Source of the DNA: Wohlfahrtiimonas larvae_A
Lineage (GTDB): Bacteria > Pseudomonadota > Gammaproteobacteria > Cardiobacteriales > Wohlfahrtiimonadaceae
Assembly: GCA_040394195.1 (NCBI GenBank)
Contig: JBEBSR010000073.1
Span: forward strand, 1-8,479
Direction of reading: 5' to 3'
DNA: 8,479 bases
Part shown: positions 1 to 7,097 of the stretch, one piece after another
How positions within the stretch are numbered: the first letter of the stretch is position 1
Layout of the letters: every line of letters begins with the position of its first letter
Translations under genes and position numbers: made by a program
The notes under the pieces: generated by a model
The model's input: only the letters and a program-made list of their open reading frames with translations
Database searches by the model: none
Told to the model about the DNA's origin: nothing

Positions 1-1
1 A

Positions 2-703
2 AGAGTGTGTCGACATATTGCCATCATTATGGATGGTAATGGGCGATGGGCAAAGGAACGTTTTATGCCAAGAACAGTTGGGCATAAAGCAGGCGTCAAA
101 TCAGTTAAACGAGTGGTTGGAGCTGCCATTGAAAATAATATAGAAGCTTTGACTTTATATGCTTTCTCTACAGAAAACTGGTTAAGACCAGATGATGAGG
201 TGAGTTTTTTAGTCAAGCTTTTTATTGATACTTTGGATAGAGAACTGACTGCATTGCATGATGCGGGCGTTGCTATCCATTTTATTGGTGATACACAAAA
301 ATTTCCCCATCTTTTGCAGCAAAAATTACATGCAGCAGCAGAGCTAACACAAAATAACACTAAATTAGATTTAATCATTGCCTTGAACTATGGTTCGCGA
401 GCAGAGATCGTTTCAGCATGTAAGGCAATTGCAAAAGATATTAAAAATGATCTGTTTGATTTAGATGATATTGATGAAATTATGGTCAGCCAACGCTTGG
501 CTTTGCATGAGTTTCCACCTGTAGATTTATTGATTAGAACGAGCGGAGAAGAGCGATTAAGTAACTTCTTACTGTGGCAATTGGCTTATGCAGAGTTTTA
601 TTTCACAGAGTGTTTGTGGCCAGATTTTACAGAAGTAGAATTTAATGAAGCATTGAAAACGTATGCTGAACGTGAACGTCGTTTTGGCGCTGTAGAAGAG
701 TGA
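2..703 (+). CDS. uppS: Undecaprenyl diphosphate synthase (cis-prenyltransferase), 5' partial
   Basis: This cytoplasmic/membrane-associated enzyme condenses isopentenyl diphosphates onto farnesyl diphosphate in cis configuration, giving the C55 carrier lipid used for peptidoglycan and O-antigen. Counting from the GTG at position 5, the family signature MDGNGRWA is at residues 9-16, with the catalytic, Mg-binding Asp at 10. The C-terminal diphosphate-binding region RTSGEERLSN is at 178-187, and the conserved Glu at 197. From memory these equal E. coli D26, R194, R200, S202 and E213 with a constant offset of 16. The reading frame is open to the window edge, and the GTG falls where E. coli UppS is already about 16 residues in. 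The true start is therefore probably upstream and the GTG is an internal Val codon. Only 10 bases separate its stop from cdsA. Identification is secure; only the N-terminus is missing. Confidence 0.96.
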   Translation, partial: RVCRHIAIIMDGNGRWAKERFMPRTVGHKAGVKSVKRVVGAAIENNIEALTLYAFSTENWLRPDDEVSFLVKLFIDTLDRELTALHDAGVAIHFIGDTQKFPHLLQQKLHAAAELTQNNTKLDLIIALNYGSRAEIVSACKAIAKDIKNDLFDLDDIDEIMVSQRLALHEFPPVDLLIRTSGEERLSNFLLWQLAYAEFYFTECLWPDFTEVEFNEALKTYAERERRFGAVEE

Positions 704-713
704 GAATATAAAT

Positions 714-1553
714 ATGAAAGAACGAATTATCACAGGCAGCATTATGGCGTTAGTTGCACTATTGGCCATTAGATTTTTGCCTTCAGGGGTTTTTCAATTT
801 GCACTGTTGGTCATTTCATTGATTGGTGTTTTAGAGTGGAAAAAAATGTTGCCAGTCTCGGTTCGTTTGCCTTATTTGATGTGTAATACCGTTCTTTTGG
901 TTATTGCATATTTGTTCTTATTCACTAATACACCATCGTTACTATTAATTGTTAGCGCAGTAGCAGCTTGTGTATGGTTAATTGTGCCATTATTGTTATT
1001 TTTACAAATTAGATCACCTCAGAAGTGGTTGGTTTCTAAAGAAGTTACTATGGTTTTATCAACAATTATGTTATTAGGATTTTATATCTCTCTCAGCATG
1101 TTGCATGAATTACCAGGTGGTTACGGTTATGGATTTGTATTGTATGTGATCGGGTTGGTTGCCTTAGCTGACAGTGGTGCATATTTTGTTGGTCGCAAAT
1201 TAGGTAAGAATAAATTAGCGCCTGCTATTAGCCCAGGTAAAACTATTGAAGGTGCAGCTGGCGGCATTGTAATTGCAATGATCTTTTCATTGATTGTAAT
1301 GTCTTGCTTGCCAACTTCTTTTAATGGTTGGCAGAAAATTGCATTTATTTTGATATCTTTAATTGCTGCGATGTTATCCATTGCAGGTGATTTGTATGAA
1401 AGTTTAATTAAGCGTCACGCGGGCGTGAAAGATAGTGGTAATTTATTTCCAGGGCATGGCGGGGTGCTAGATCGCATTGATGGTCTAATTGCAGGTGCTA
1501 CATTCTTTACGTTCGGTTTTTATCTTTTTCAAATGAATTTTAGTGCGATATGA
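714..1553 (+). CDS. cdsA: Phosphatidate cytidylyltransferase (CDP-diacylglycerol synthase)
   Basis: This inner-membrane enzyme converts phosphatidic acid and CTP to CDP-diacylglycerol, the branch-point precursor of phosphatidylethanolamine, phosphatidylglycerol and cardiolipin. The protein has 279 residues and is very hydrophobic, with about seven or eight predicted membrane segments by eye. The CdsA family signature matches in full at residues 230-256: S-x-x-K-R near its start, the Lys-Asp pair at 239-240, then HGG at 248-250 and the metal-binding D-R-x-D at 253-256. A second conserved stretch (ADSGAYFVGRKLGK, 152-165, then SPGKTIEG, 173-180) also fits the family. The ATG at 714 follows GA-rich sequence (GAGTGAGA, about 698-705) overlapping the end of uppS. 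The stop overlaps the dxr start by four bases (ATGA), so the two genes are probably translationally coupled. Confidence 0.96.
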   Translation: MKERIITGSIMALVALLAIRFLPSGVFQFALLVISLIGVLEWKKMLPVSVRLPYLMCNTVLLVIAYLFLFTNTPSLLLIVSAVAACVWLIVPLLLFLQIRSPQKWLVSKEVTMVLSTIMLLGFYISLSMLHELPGGYGYGFVLYVIGLVALADSGAYFVGRKLGKNKLAPAISPGKTIEGAAGGIVIAMIFSLIVMSCLPTSFNGWQKIAFILISLIAAMLSIAGDLYESLIKRHAGVKDSGNLFPGHGGVLDRIDGLIAGATFFTFGFYLFQMNFSAI

Positions 1554-2722
1554 AACAAGTCTCAATTTTAGGCGCAACAGGCTCGATTGGATCATCGACC
1601 TTAACGGTGATTCGCAATAATCCAATGAAATACCAAGTGCATTCTGTGGTTGCTGATCGCAGTGTGCAAAAAATGTTAGAAATTTGTAAGGAATTCCAAC
1701 CAAAATTTGTTGTGATGGCAAATGCAGATGCTGCGAGTGAATTACAAACACATTTATTTAGTTTAGGATTAGCGACTGAAGTTTTAGTAGGTGAAGAAGC
1801 TATTGCTGAAATTGTGAAAGCACCTGAAATTGATTTGGTGGTTGCTGCGATTGTTGGTGCAAAAGGTTTCTTGTCTTCATTATCTGCAGTGAAAGCAGGT
1901 AAGACAATCTTGTTGGCAAATAAAGAGAGCTTAGTAATGGGCGGCTCTTTATTCATGCAAGCAGTCAAAGATTACGGTGCAACTTTGTTGCCAATTGATA
2001 GCGAACACAATGCATTGTTCCAGTCATTGCCGAAAGATAAGCAAGGTAGAGCAACATTAGATGGTGTTTCTAAATTAGTATTAACAGCATCTGGCGGACC
2101 ATTTCGCAATTCTTCATTAGCTGACATGGCGAAAATTAAAAAAGAAGATGCATTGAAGCATCCACGTTGGGATATGGGTGCAAAAGTGACCATCGATTCA
2201 TCAACATTGATGAATAAAGGATTAGAATTTATCGAGGCTCATTTCTTGTTTAATATGCCGCCTGAAAATATTGATGTTGTGATTCATCCTCAAAGTATCA
2301 TTCATTCATTGGTTTCATATCAAGATGGCTCTTTATTGGCGCAATTGGGTGAGCCTGATATGACGATTCCTATCGCTCATGCTTTGGGGTATCCTGAGCG
2401 AGTATTATCAGGTAAAAAGCCTGTTGATATGACACAGATGATGGATTTAACATTTGCTAAACCAGATTTAGAGCGCTTCCCATGTTTAAGAATTGCGAAA
2501 GAGTGTTTAATTAAAGGTAATGCTTATTTGGTAGCAATGAATGCCATCAATGAAATTTTGGTGGAAGCATTTTTACAAGATGAAATAGAATATTTAGATA
2601 TTCCAAAAAAATTAGAAGAGTTTTTATCTCAATTAACTGTTTCTGAGCTAAGCAGTTTCGAAGAAATTATAGAGTTTGATCAGTTCATTAGACAAGAAAT
2701 AATTGAAAAGTTGAAGGTATAA
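1550..2722 (+). CDS. dxr: 1-deoxy-D-xylulose 5-phosphate reductoisomerase
   Basis: This cytosolic NADPH- and Mn/Mg-dependent enzyme rearranges and reduces DXP to 2-C-methyl-D-erythritol 4-phosphate, the committed step of the MEP isoprenoid pathway and the known target of fosmidomycin. The protein has 390 residues (E. coli about 398). The N-terminal NADPH-binding loop GATGSIGSSTL is at 8-18 and NKES at 124-127. The metal ligands are Asp150 and Glu152 (in DSEHNA) and Glu226. The substrate-binding residues Ser181 (in SGGPF), His204, Ser217, Asn222 and Lys223 all line up with the E. coli residues at a constant offset of -5. The start is the ATG overlapping the cdsA stop, with no Shine-Dalgarno-like run just upstream. 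Its product ultimately feeds UppS, encoded two genes upstream. In E. coli dxr lies before uppS; here it lies between cdsA and rseP. Confidence 0.97.
   Translation: MKQVSILGATGSIGSSTLTVIRNNPMKYQVHSVVADRSVQKMLEICKEFQPKFVVMANADAASELQTHLFSLGLATEVLVGEEAIAEIVKAPEIDLVVAAIVGAKGFLSSLSAVKAGKTILLANKESLVMGGSLFMQAVKDYGATLLPIDSEHNALFQSLPKDKQGRATLDGVSKLVLTASGGPFRNSSLADMAKIKKEDALKHPRWDMGAKVTIDSSTLMNKGLEFIEAHFLFNMPPENIDVVIHPQSIIHSLVSYQDGSLLAQLGEPDMTIPIAHALGYPERVLSGKKPVDMTQMMDLTFAKPDLERFPCLRIAKECLIKGNAYLVAMNAINEILVEAFLQDEIEYLDIPKKLEEFLSQLTVSELSSFEEIIEFDQFIRQEIIEKLKV
2713..2717 (+). promoter_or_regulatory. Ribosome binding site of rseP
   Basis: GAAGG lies within the last codons of dxr, eight bases before the ATG at 2726. 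It supports that start and implies that rseP translation initiates beside ribosomes finishing dxr. Confidence 0.6.
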
Positions 2723-2725
2723 TTA

Positions 2726-4078
2726 ATGATTGAATGGTTAGAATCCTTTTTTAGATCCATTGGTGGCTTTATTATTCTGATGGGACTTTTAGTGACGATA
2801 CATGAGTATGGTCATTTTTGGGTTGCGCGTAAATTGGGTTTTGCTGTGACTAAATTCAGTATTGGATTTGGTAAAAAGATCTGGAGCCGACAAGGGAAAG
2901 ATGGTATTGAATATGCGATTAGCATTCTCCCATTAGGTGGCTATGTTCTATTTGTGGATGATGAAAAAGATCATGAGGGGCCATTGAATGGTATGCCATT
3001 TAAGCAAGGAAAAATTTGGCAGAAAACAGCTGTGGTTGCTGCAGGCCCATTAGCTAATATTTTGTTGGCAATTGTATTGTTATGGGGTTTATTTATGTAT
3101 GGTGTTCCTGCATATAAACCTTATATTGAAGTGGCTGAGCAGAATACACCATTCGCAGAAGCGGGTTTGAAAAGTGGTGATCTAATTGTTTCGATTGACG
3201 GTAGCCAAGTCAATAGTTTCGAAATGATGATGCAAAAAATGATTGAGCATTTAGATGATGGTCAAGCAGAAATTATTTATGATCGTAATGGTAATACACG
3301 ACAAACTATGTTGGATATTGGTGGTCCATTACAGTTAGATGCTAAAACTAATCTATATAAAGAGTTGGGCGTTTCATTGTATCTCCCGCCATTGCCGCCA
3401 GTGATTGATGTAATCGTTGCTAATGGTGGTGCAGCCAATAGTGGTTTAGCTGAGGGTGATTTAATTACAAGCATTGCAGGAGAGCCTGTAGATGAATGGC
3501 GTGATTTATTAAAAGTTGTGTCTACGCTGAAAGCAGATGAAGCCATCAATGTTGAGGTGTTGAGAAATCATCAAGTGCAAACATTCAGTATGACACCACT
3601 TGTCGATGAATCAGGGCAGTTAAAACTAGGTATTGCGGTTAACTCTGAAATTTATAAAAATTTAGTGACGAAAGAGCGTTTAGGTCCGATCGATGCATTT
3701 GGCGCTGCCATTACAAAAACTGTGGATGATGGTGCAATGATTTTTAAATTCATCGGTCGTATGATCAAAGGTGATTTTCATATCAATACAATGGCAGGTC
3801 CTGTGAGTATCGCCAATATTGCAGGGCAAGCTTTAGCATCAGGCCTAGTGTTTTTTGTGCAATTAGCAGCGTTATTCAGTATTAATATTGGTTTATTAAA
3901 TTTATTACCTATTCCAGTTTTGGATGGCGGTCGTTTAGTTGGATTTGGAATAGAGAAATTAATGGGCAAGCATCAGTTTTCAGACAAGATCAAGATTATA
4001 GTATTACAAATTGGTTTTGTTATGATGTTTATTTTTATGGCAATTGTTATCGGATATGATGTTGTTCGATGGTTTTAG
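2726..4078 (+). CDS. rseP: RseP-type site-2 zinc metalloprotease (intramembrane protease, two PDZ domains)
   Basis: In relatives this inner-membrane protease makes the second cut in anti-sigma factor RseA/MucA, releasing the envelope-stress sigma factor, and it also clears signal-peptide remnants. The 450-residue protein has the S2P layout. The zinc motif HEYGH is in the first membrane segment (His26, Glu27, His30). A conserved FSIGFGK membrane-edge motif is at 44-50 and a second membrane segment at about 103-125. Two periplasmic PDZ domains follow (about 130-205 and 225-300). The third membrane segment carries the N-x-x-P-x-P-x-L-D-G motif at 392-401, with Asp400 as third zinc ligand, and a last segment lies at about 425-445. 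It starts three bases after dxr. Whether the substrate here is an RseA homologue cannot be told, since no sigE/rseA genes are in the window. Confidence 0.95.
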   Translation: MIEWLESFFRSIGGFIILMGLLVTIHEYGHFWVARKLGFAVTKFSIGFGKKIWSRQGKDGIEYAISILPLGGYVLFVDDEKDHEGPLNGMPFKQGKIWQKTAVVAAGPLANILLAIVLLWGLFMYGVPAYKPYIEVAEQNTPFAEAGLKSGDLIVSIDGSQVNSFEMMMQKMIEHLDDGQAEIIYDRNGNTRQTMLDIGGPLQLDAKTNLYKELGVSLYLPPLPPVIDVIVANGGAANSGLAEGDLITSIAGEPVDEWRDLLKVVSTLKADEAINVEVLRNHQVQTFSMTPLVDESGQLKLGIAVNSEIYKNLVTKERLGPIDAFGAAITKTVDDGAMIFKFIGRMIKGDFHINTMAGPVSIANIAGQALASGLVFFVQLAALFSINIGLLNLLPIPVLDGGRLVGFGIEKLMGKHQFSDKIKIIVLQIGFVMMFIFMAIVIGYDVVRWF

Positions 4079-4167
4079 CCAATAATTAAATGAGTGGTAA
4101 TTATGCTTCAAATTCTGTATATTGTCGCCTAGTTTGCCTTCTGATTTTATAGTGTTAGAGAATAATA
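4079..4167 (+). other. bamA leader: the only sizeable intergenic gap, no convincing promoter
   Basis: These 89 bases separate rseP from bamA. They contain a perfect 7-bp A/T-only inverted repeat (4082-4088 and 4098-4104, 9-base loop). It has no GC pairs and no T-run, so it is not a terminator. Two weak promoter-like signals are visible. One is TATAGT at 4148-4153, close to a sigma70 -10 but without a good -35. The other is TCTGA at 4140-4144, matching the older sigma-E -10 consensus, with only a 4/7 match to GGAACTT 16 bases upstream (4117-4123). The bamA ribosome site is AGAGA at 4157-4161. A 20-codon ORF (4090-4152) also fits here but has no ribosome site. bamA is sigma-E-controlled in E. 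coli; whether it is here is undecided. Confidence 0.4.
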
Positions 4168-6561
4168 ATGGTCCTCAAGAATTGTAAAAAATCGATACTT
4201 GCAACAGCATTGTTTTTAGCGATGCCACTTGTTTATGCACAATCGTATTCTGTACGTGATGTACGAGTTGAAGGTCTTCAAAGGCTGAATGCAGGTACTG
4301 TATTCTCACAATTAGGTGGGGATGGTAGTGATATTAAACGAGGTAATGTTCAAGATACTATTTCTCGTTTATATGCGACAGAGCTGTTTGATGATGTTCG
4401 AGTTAGTCAACAAAATGGCGTGTTAGTGATCAATGTTGTTGAAAGACCCGTAATCGATCGCGTATTTGTGAATGGCAATAAAGATGTCTCAACAAAACAG
4501 TTCAAAGACATGCTGAAAATGGCAGGATTCTCTGAAGGTAAAACTTACAGTGCTGCAAAATTAGCATCTGTGAAAAATAACTTACTGAAAGCATATGAAG
4601 AGCGTGGTAAGTACACAGCGAAGATGGATGTGAATGTCATTGAGTTGCCAAGAAACCGTGTCAACATTGAGTTGAATATTTCTGAAGGTAAAACGGCAGA
4701 GTTAGCAGAAATTTCTTTCACTGGTAATGAAAATTACGGTGGTAATAAATTAAAGAAACAGATGCAAATAAAAGAATCAGGTTTGATGACATTATTAACA
4801 AAATCAGATCGCTATGATTCTAAACGTTCCAATGAAGACATGGAAAGTATTGAAAAGTTCTATCAGGAACGTGGGTATATCAATGCTGAAGTGAATACAA
4901 ATATTGCATCTGTTACACCAAATCAAGAAAAAATATTTGTAGATATCAATGTTCATGAAGGTAATCGTTATCGCATAACAGATTTTGAAGTTGTAGGTAA
5001 TACTCATGTACCTTTTGAAGAATTAACTGTATTGGTGGATATTGATAAAGATAAATACTATAAAAAATCTAAAGTGGATGCAGCGGTTAAAGCGATTCAA
5101 GATCGTTTAGGTGATGATGGCTATGCTTTAGCGCGAGTGAATGCAATTCCACAAGTGGATGAAGAAACAAAAACTGTTAAAATTTTATTCTCAGTGGATA
5201 ATGGTGAAAAAATCTATGTTCGCCGTGTAAATATTGAAGGTAACGAGCGTACACAAGATGGTGTATTCCGCCGTGAAATCCGTCAAATGGAAGGTAGTCA
5301 ATTTATTTCCAGTGATGTTGAACGTTCAAAGGTGCGTTTACAGCGTTTACCATATGTTGAAGAAGTAGACATTGTGACTAGCCAAGTAGATTCAGACTTG
5401 GTTGATTTAACGTATAAGTTAAAAGAGCGTAGTGCGGGTAGTATTACATTTGGTTTAAGCTATGGTATGGAATCTAAATTTGGTTTCAATATTAGCTTTG
5501 ATCAACCAAACTTTATGGGTACAGGCAATCAATTAACTGTATCTGCTGAAACAGATGATGAATCTCAAACATTCAATATCTCTTATACAAATCCTTATTT
5601 CACGGATAGTGGTGTAAGTGCTGGTGTTTCAGCACATTATAGTCGCCAAGATAATAAAAATGGCTATACCGCTGATTACTTGATGGATGGTTATGGCTTA
5701 TCATTCAACTTTGGTTATCCATTGACTGAGTTTACAAGCTTAGGTGCTAGCGTTGGTTATGATCGTGTGAACTTAAAAACAACGCGTGATTCACCGATTG
5801 AAATAGTGGATGAATTGGGCGGTAAATGTACACCAAGTACACAGCATGGAGGTTATTGTAATGGTTATGATAACTGGAATAATGATTGGTCTCGTGTAAC
5901 ACAAAAGAAAAATCTTTTCCGTTTTAGTGCTGGTATCTCACGCGATACACGTGATAGAACTGTATTTGCAACAGAAGGTTCTGTGAATACATTTAATGTT
6001 TCCGGTACATTGCCAGGTTCTACAGATGAGTTCTATATTTTATCCGCGAAACACAGCAGCTTCTACCCACTGTTTGATGGCGATGATTTCGTATTGAATA
6101 TCCGTGGTGACTTAGCAAAAGGTTATGGTTATGGTAAAACTTCAGGTCTACCATTCTATGAGCGTTTCTACTCAGGTGGTTTAAGAACTGTTCGTGGTTA
6201 CCGTTCAGGTACTTTAGGCCCTCGTTATCTGAATGACCAAAGTGCAGGTGGTGATTTACAAGTCAATGCAACAGCTGAATTAATTATGCGTGTGCCTGGC
6301 TTTGCAGAAAGTAACAGTCTGCGTTGGTCGATTTTCTTCGATGCAGGCCAAGTTTATGGACTGGGTAAACACTTGGAGAAAACTAGCATTAATACAGGTT
6401 ATGATAAGTTTAAAACAGATAATTTACGTTATTCTGCGGGTATAAGCATGGCATGGTTCTCGCCAATTGGCCCGTTAGTATTCTCTTATGCTAATCCAAT
6501 TAAATCTAAATCTTATGACCGTAAACAAAAATTCCAATTCTCTGTTGGTATCCCGTTCTAA
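4168..6561 (+). CDS. bamA: Outer membrane protein assembly factor BamA (Omp85 family)
   Basis: BamA is the central, essential subunit of the BAM complex that folds and inserts beta-barrel proteins into the outer membrane. The protein has 797 residues (E. coli 810). A signal peptide covers residues 1-24 (Lys-rich start, hydrophobic core, cleavage after VYA). Five POTRA domains follow at about 25-92, 93-173, 174-264, 265-345 and 346-422, then a 16-strand barrel from about 424 to the end. The lid-lock motif VRGY is at 675-678 (VRGF in E. coli). The conserved WFSPIGPLVFSYA (763-775) and the C-terminal Phe797 close the barrel. The mature protein has just two cysteines, 554 and 564, in extracellular loop 4; loop 6 is short and cysteine-free. 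The ATG at 4168 follows AGAGA with six bases' spacing. It is followed after 19 bases by the partner chaperone gene skp. Confidence 0.97.
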   Translation: MVLKNCKKSILATALFLAMPLVYAQSYSVRDVRVEGLQRLNAGTVFSQLGGDGSDIKRGNVQDTISRLYATELFDDVRVSQQNGVLVINVVERPVIDRVFVNGNKDVSTKQFKDMLKMAGFSEGKTYSAAKLASVKNNLLKAYEERGKYTAKMDVNVIELPRNRVNIELNISEGKTAELAEISFTGNENYGGNKLKKQMQIKESGLMTLLTKSDRYDSKRSNEDMESIEKFYQERGYINAEVNTNIASVTPNQEKIFVDINVHEGNRYRITDFEVVGNTHVPFEELTVLVDIDKDKYYKKSKVDAAVKAIQDRLGDDGYALARVNAIPQVDEETKTVKILFSVDNGEKIYVRRVNIEGNERTQDGVFRREIRQMEGSQFISSDVERSKVRLQRLPYVEEVDIVTSQVDSDLVDLTYKLKERSAGSITFGLSYGMESKFGFNISFDQPNFMGTGNQLTVSAETDDESQTFNISYTNPYFTDSGVSAGVSAHYSRQDNKNGYTADYLMDGYGLSFNFGYPLTEFTSLGASVGYDRVNLKTTRDSPIEIVDELGGKCTPSTQHGGYCNGYDNWNNDWSRVTQKKNLFRFSAGISRDTRDRTVFATEGSVNTFNVSGTLPGSTDEFYILSAKHSSFYPLFDGDDFVLNIRGDLAKGYGYGKTSGLPFYERFYSGGLRTVRGYRSGTLGPRYLNDQSAGGDLQVNATAELIMRVPGFAESNSLRWSIFFDAGQVYGLGKHLEKTSINTGYDKFKTDNLRYSAGISMAWFSPIGPLVFSYANPIKSKSYDRKQKFQFSVGIPF

Positions 6562-6567
6562 TTGAGT

Positions 6568-6573
6568 GAGAGA
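6568..6573 (+). promoter_or_regulatory. Ribosome binding site deciding the skp start
   Basis: GAGAGA ends seven bases before the ATG at 6581. It supports 6581 over the in-frame GTG at 6566, which the site would overlap. An immediately following ATG (6584) is a possible alternative with longer spacing. Confidence 0.55.
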
Positions 6574-6580
6574 TATCTTT

Positions 6581-7096
6581 ATGATGAAGAATATTAAAAC
6601 CATATTATTAATATTGATTAGTAGTATGGTTTTAAATTTTGCAGTAGCACAAACGCCATCAGTGAAATTTGGTGTTGTAGACATGGCACGCCTAGTGGAA
6701 GAATACTCTGGTATCAAAGGTGTTCAAAATATTTTGCAAGAAGAATTTGCAGCGAAAGATGAAGCATTAAGAGCATTGGCATTAGAGGTCAAGCAAGCTC
6801 AAGATTTAACGATGGAAATAGATTTAACGGATGGCACGCGTAAAGAATACGAGCGTAAATTGTTAAATTTAGATCGTGAATATGCTCGTTTAGCCTCTGA
6901 GTTTAGGCAAGATTATAACCTTCGTCGTAATGAAGAATTATATAAAATGCAAAAAGAAATTACCGATACAATTTTAGAGTATGCTGAACAGAACCAATAT
7001 GATCTGATTTTAGAATCAGGTATGATTTATGCATCCGATAAGTTGCAGCTCACTGATTCTATTTTAGAAGTGCTGCGCCAAAAATTAGAGAAATAG
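6581..7096 (+). CDS. skp: Periplasmic chaperone Skp (OmpH family)
   Basis: Skp is a trimeric, jellyfish-shaped periplasmic chaperone that holds unfolded outer-membrane proteins between the Sec translocon and BAM. From the ATG at 6581 the precursor has 171 residues (E. coli 161). Residues 1-23 form a signal peptide (MMKNIK, then a hydrophobic stretch, cleavage after AVA). The mature protein begins with a beta-strand typical of OmpH (VKFGVVDMARL, 27-37). It continues as a long charged, coiled-coil-like helical hairpin (about 50-140) and ends with a return strand (YDLILESGMIYAS) and a C-terminal helix. Counting charges in the mature part gives about 30 Asp/Glu to 21 Lys/Arg, whereas E. coli Skp is a basic protein. 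An in-frame GTG 15 bases upstream would only add residues before a good signal peptide. The position between bamA and lpxD is the usual one. Confidence 0.92.
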   Translation: MMKNIKTILLILISSMVLNFAVAQTPSVKFGVVDMARLVEEYSGIKGVQNILQEEFAAKDEALRALALEVKQAQDLTMEIDLTDGTRKEYERKLLNLDREYARLASEFRQDYNLRRNEELYKMQKEITDTILEYAEQNQYDLILESGMIYASDKLQLTDSILEVLRQKLEK

Positions 7097-7097
7097 T

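Noticed and set aside
5..7. GTG as the real start of uppS
   Set aside because: The frame is open upstream to the window edge, and E. coli UppS has about 16 further residues before this point, so the gene is treated as truncated by the window.
1540..1968. Minus-strand open frame of 142 codons opposite dxr
   Set aside because: It lies wholly opposite conserved codons of cdsA/dxr, its translation resembles no family and is of low complexity, and it has no ribosome site. It is a shadow of the real gene. The other minus-strand frames (for example 1127-1381, 3277-3549, 4804-5007, 6475-6717) were rejected for the same reason.
4082..4104. Inverted repeat after rseP as a transcription terminator
   Set aside because: The 7-bp stem consists only of A/T pairs, the loop is 9 bases and no T-tract follows, so it would be too weak to terminate transcription.
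4531..4694. Exact 14-base repeat (TCTGAAGGTAAAAC) at 4531-4544 and 4681-4694 in bamA
   Set aside because: Both copies encode SEGKT, but one is in the middle and one at the end of POTRA domain 2, so they are not equivalent positions of the domain repeat. Shared common codons explain it; no larger duplication surrounds them.
6566..6580. Upstream GTG start for skp
   Set aside because: It would put charged residues in front of a well-formed signal peptide and would overlap the best ribosome site; ATG at 6581 fits better.
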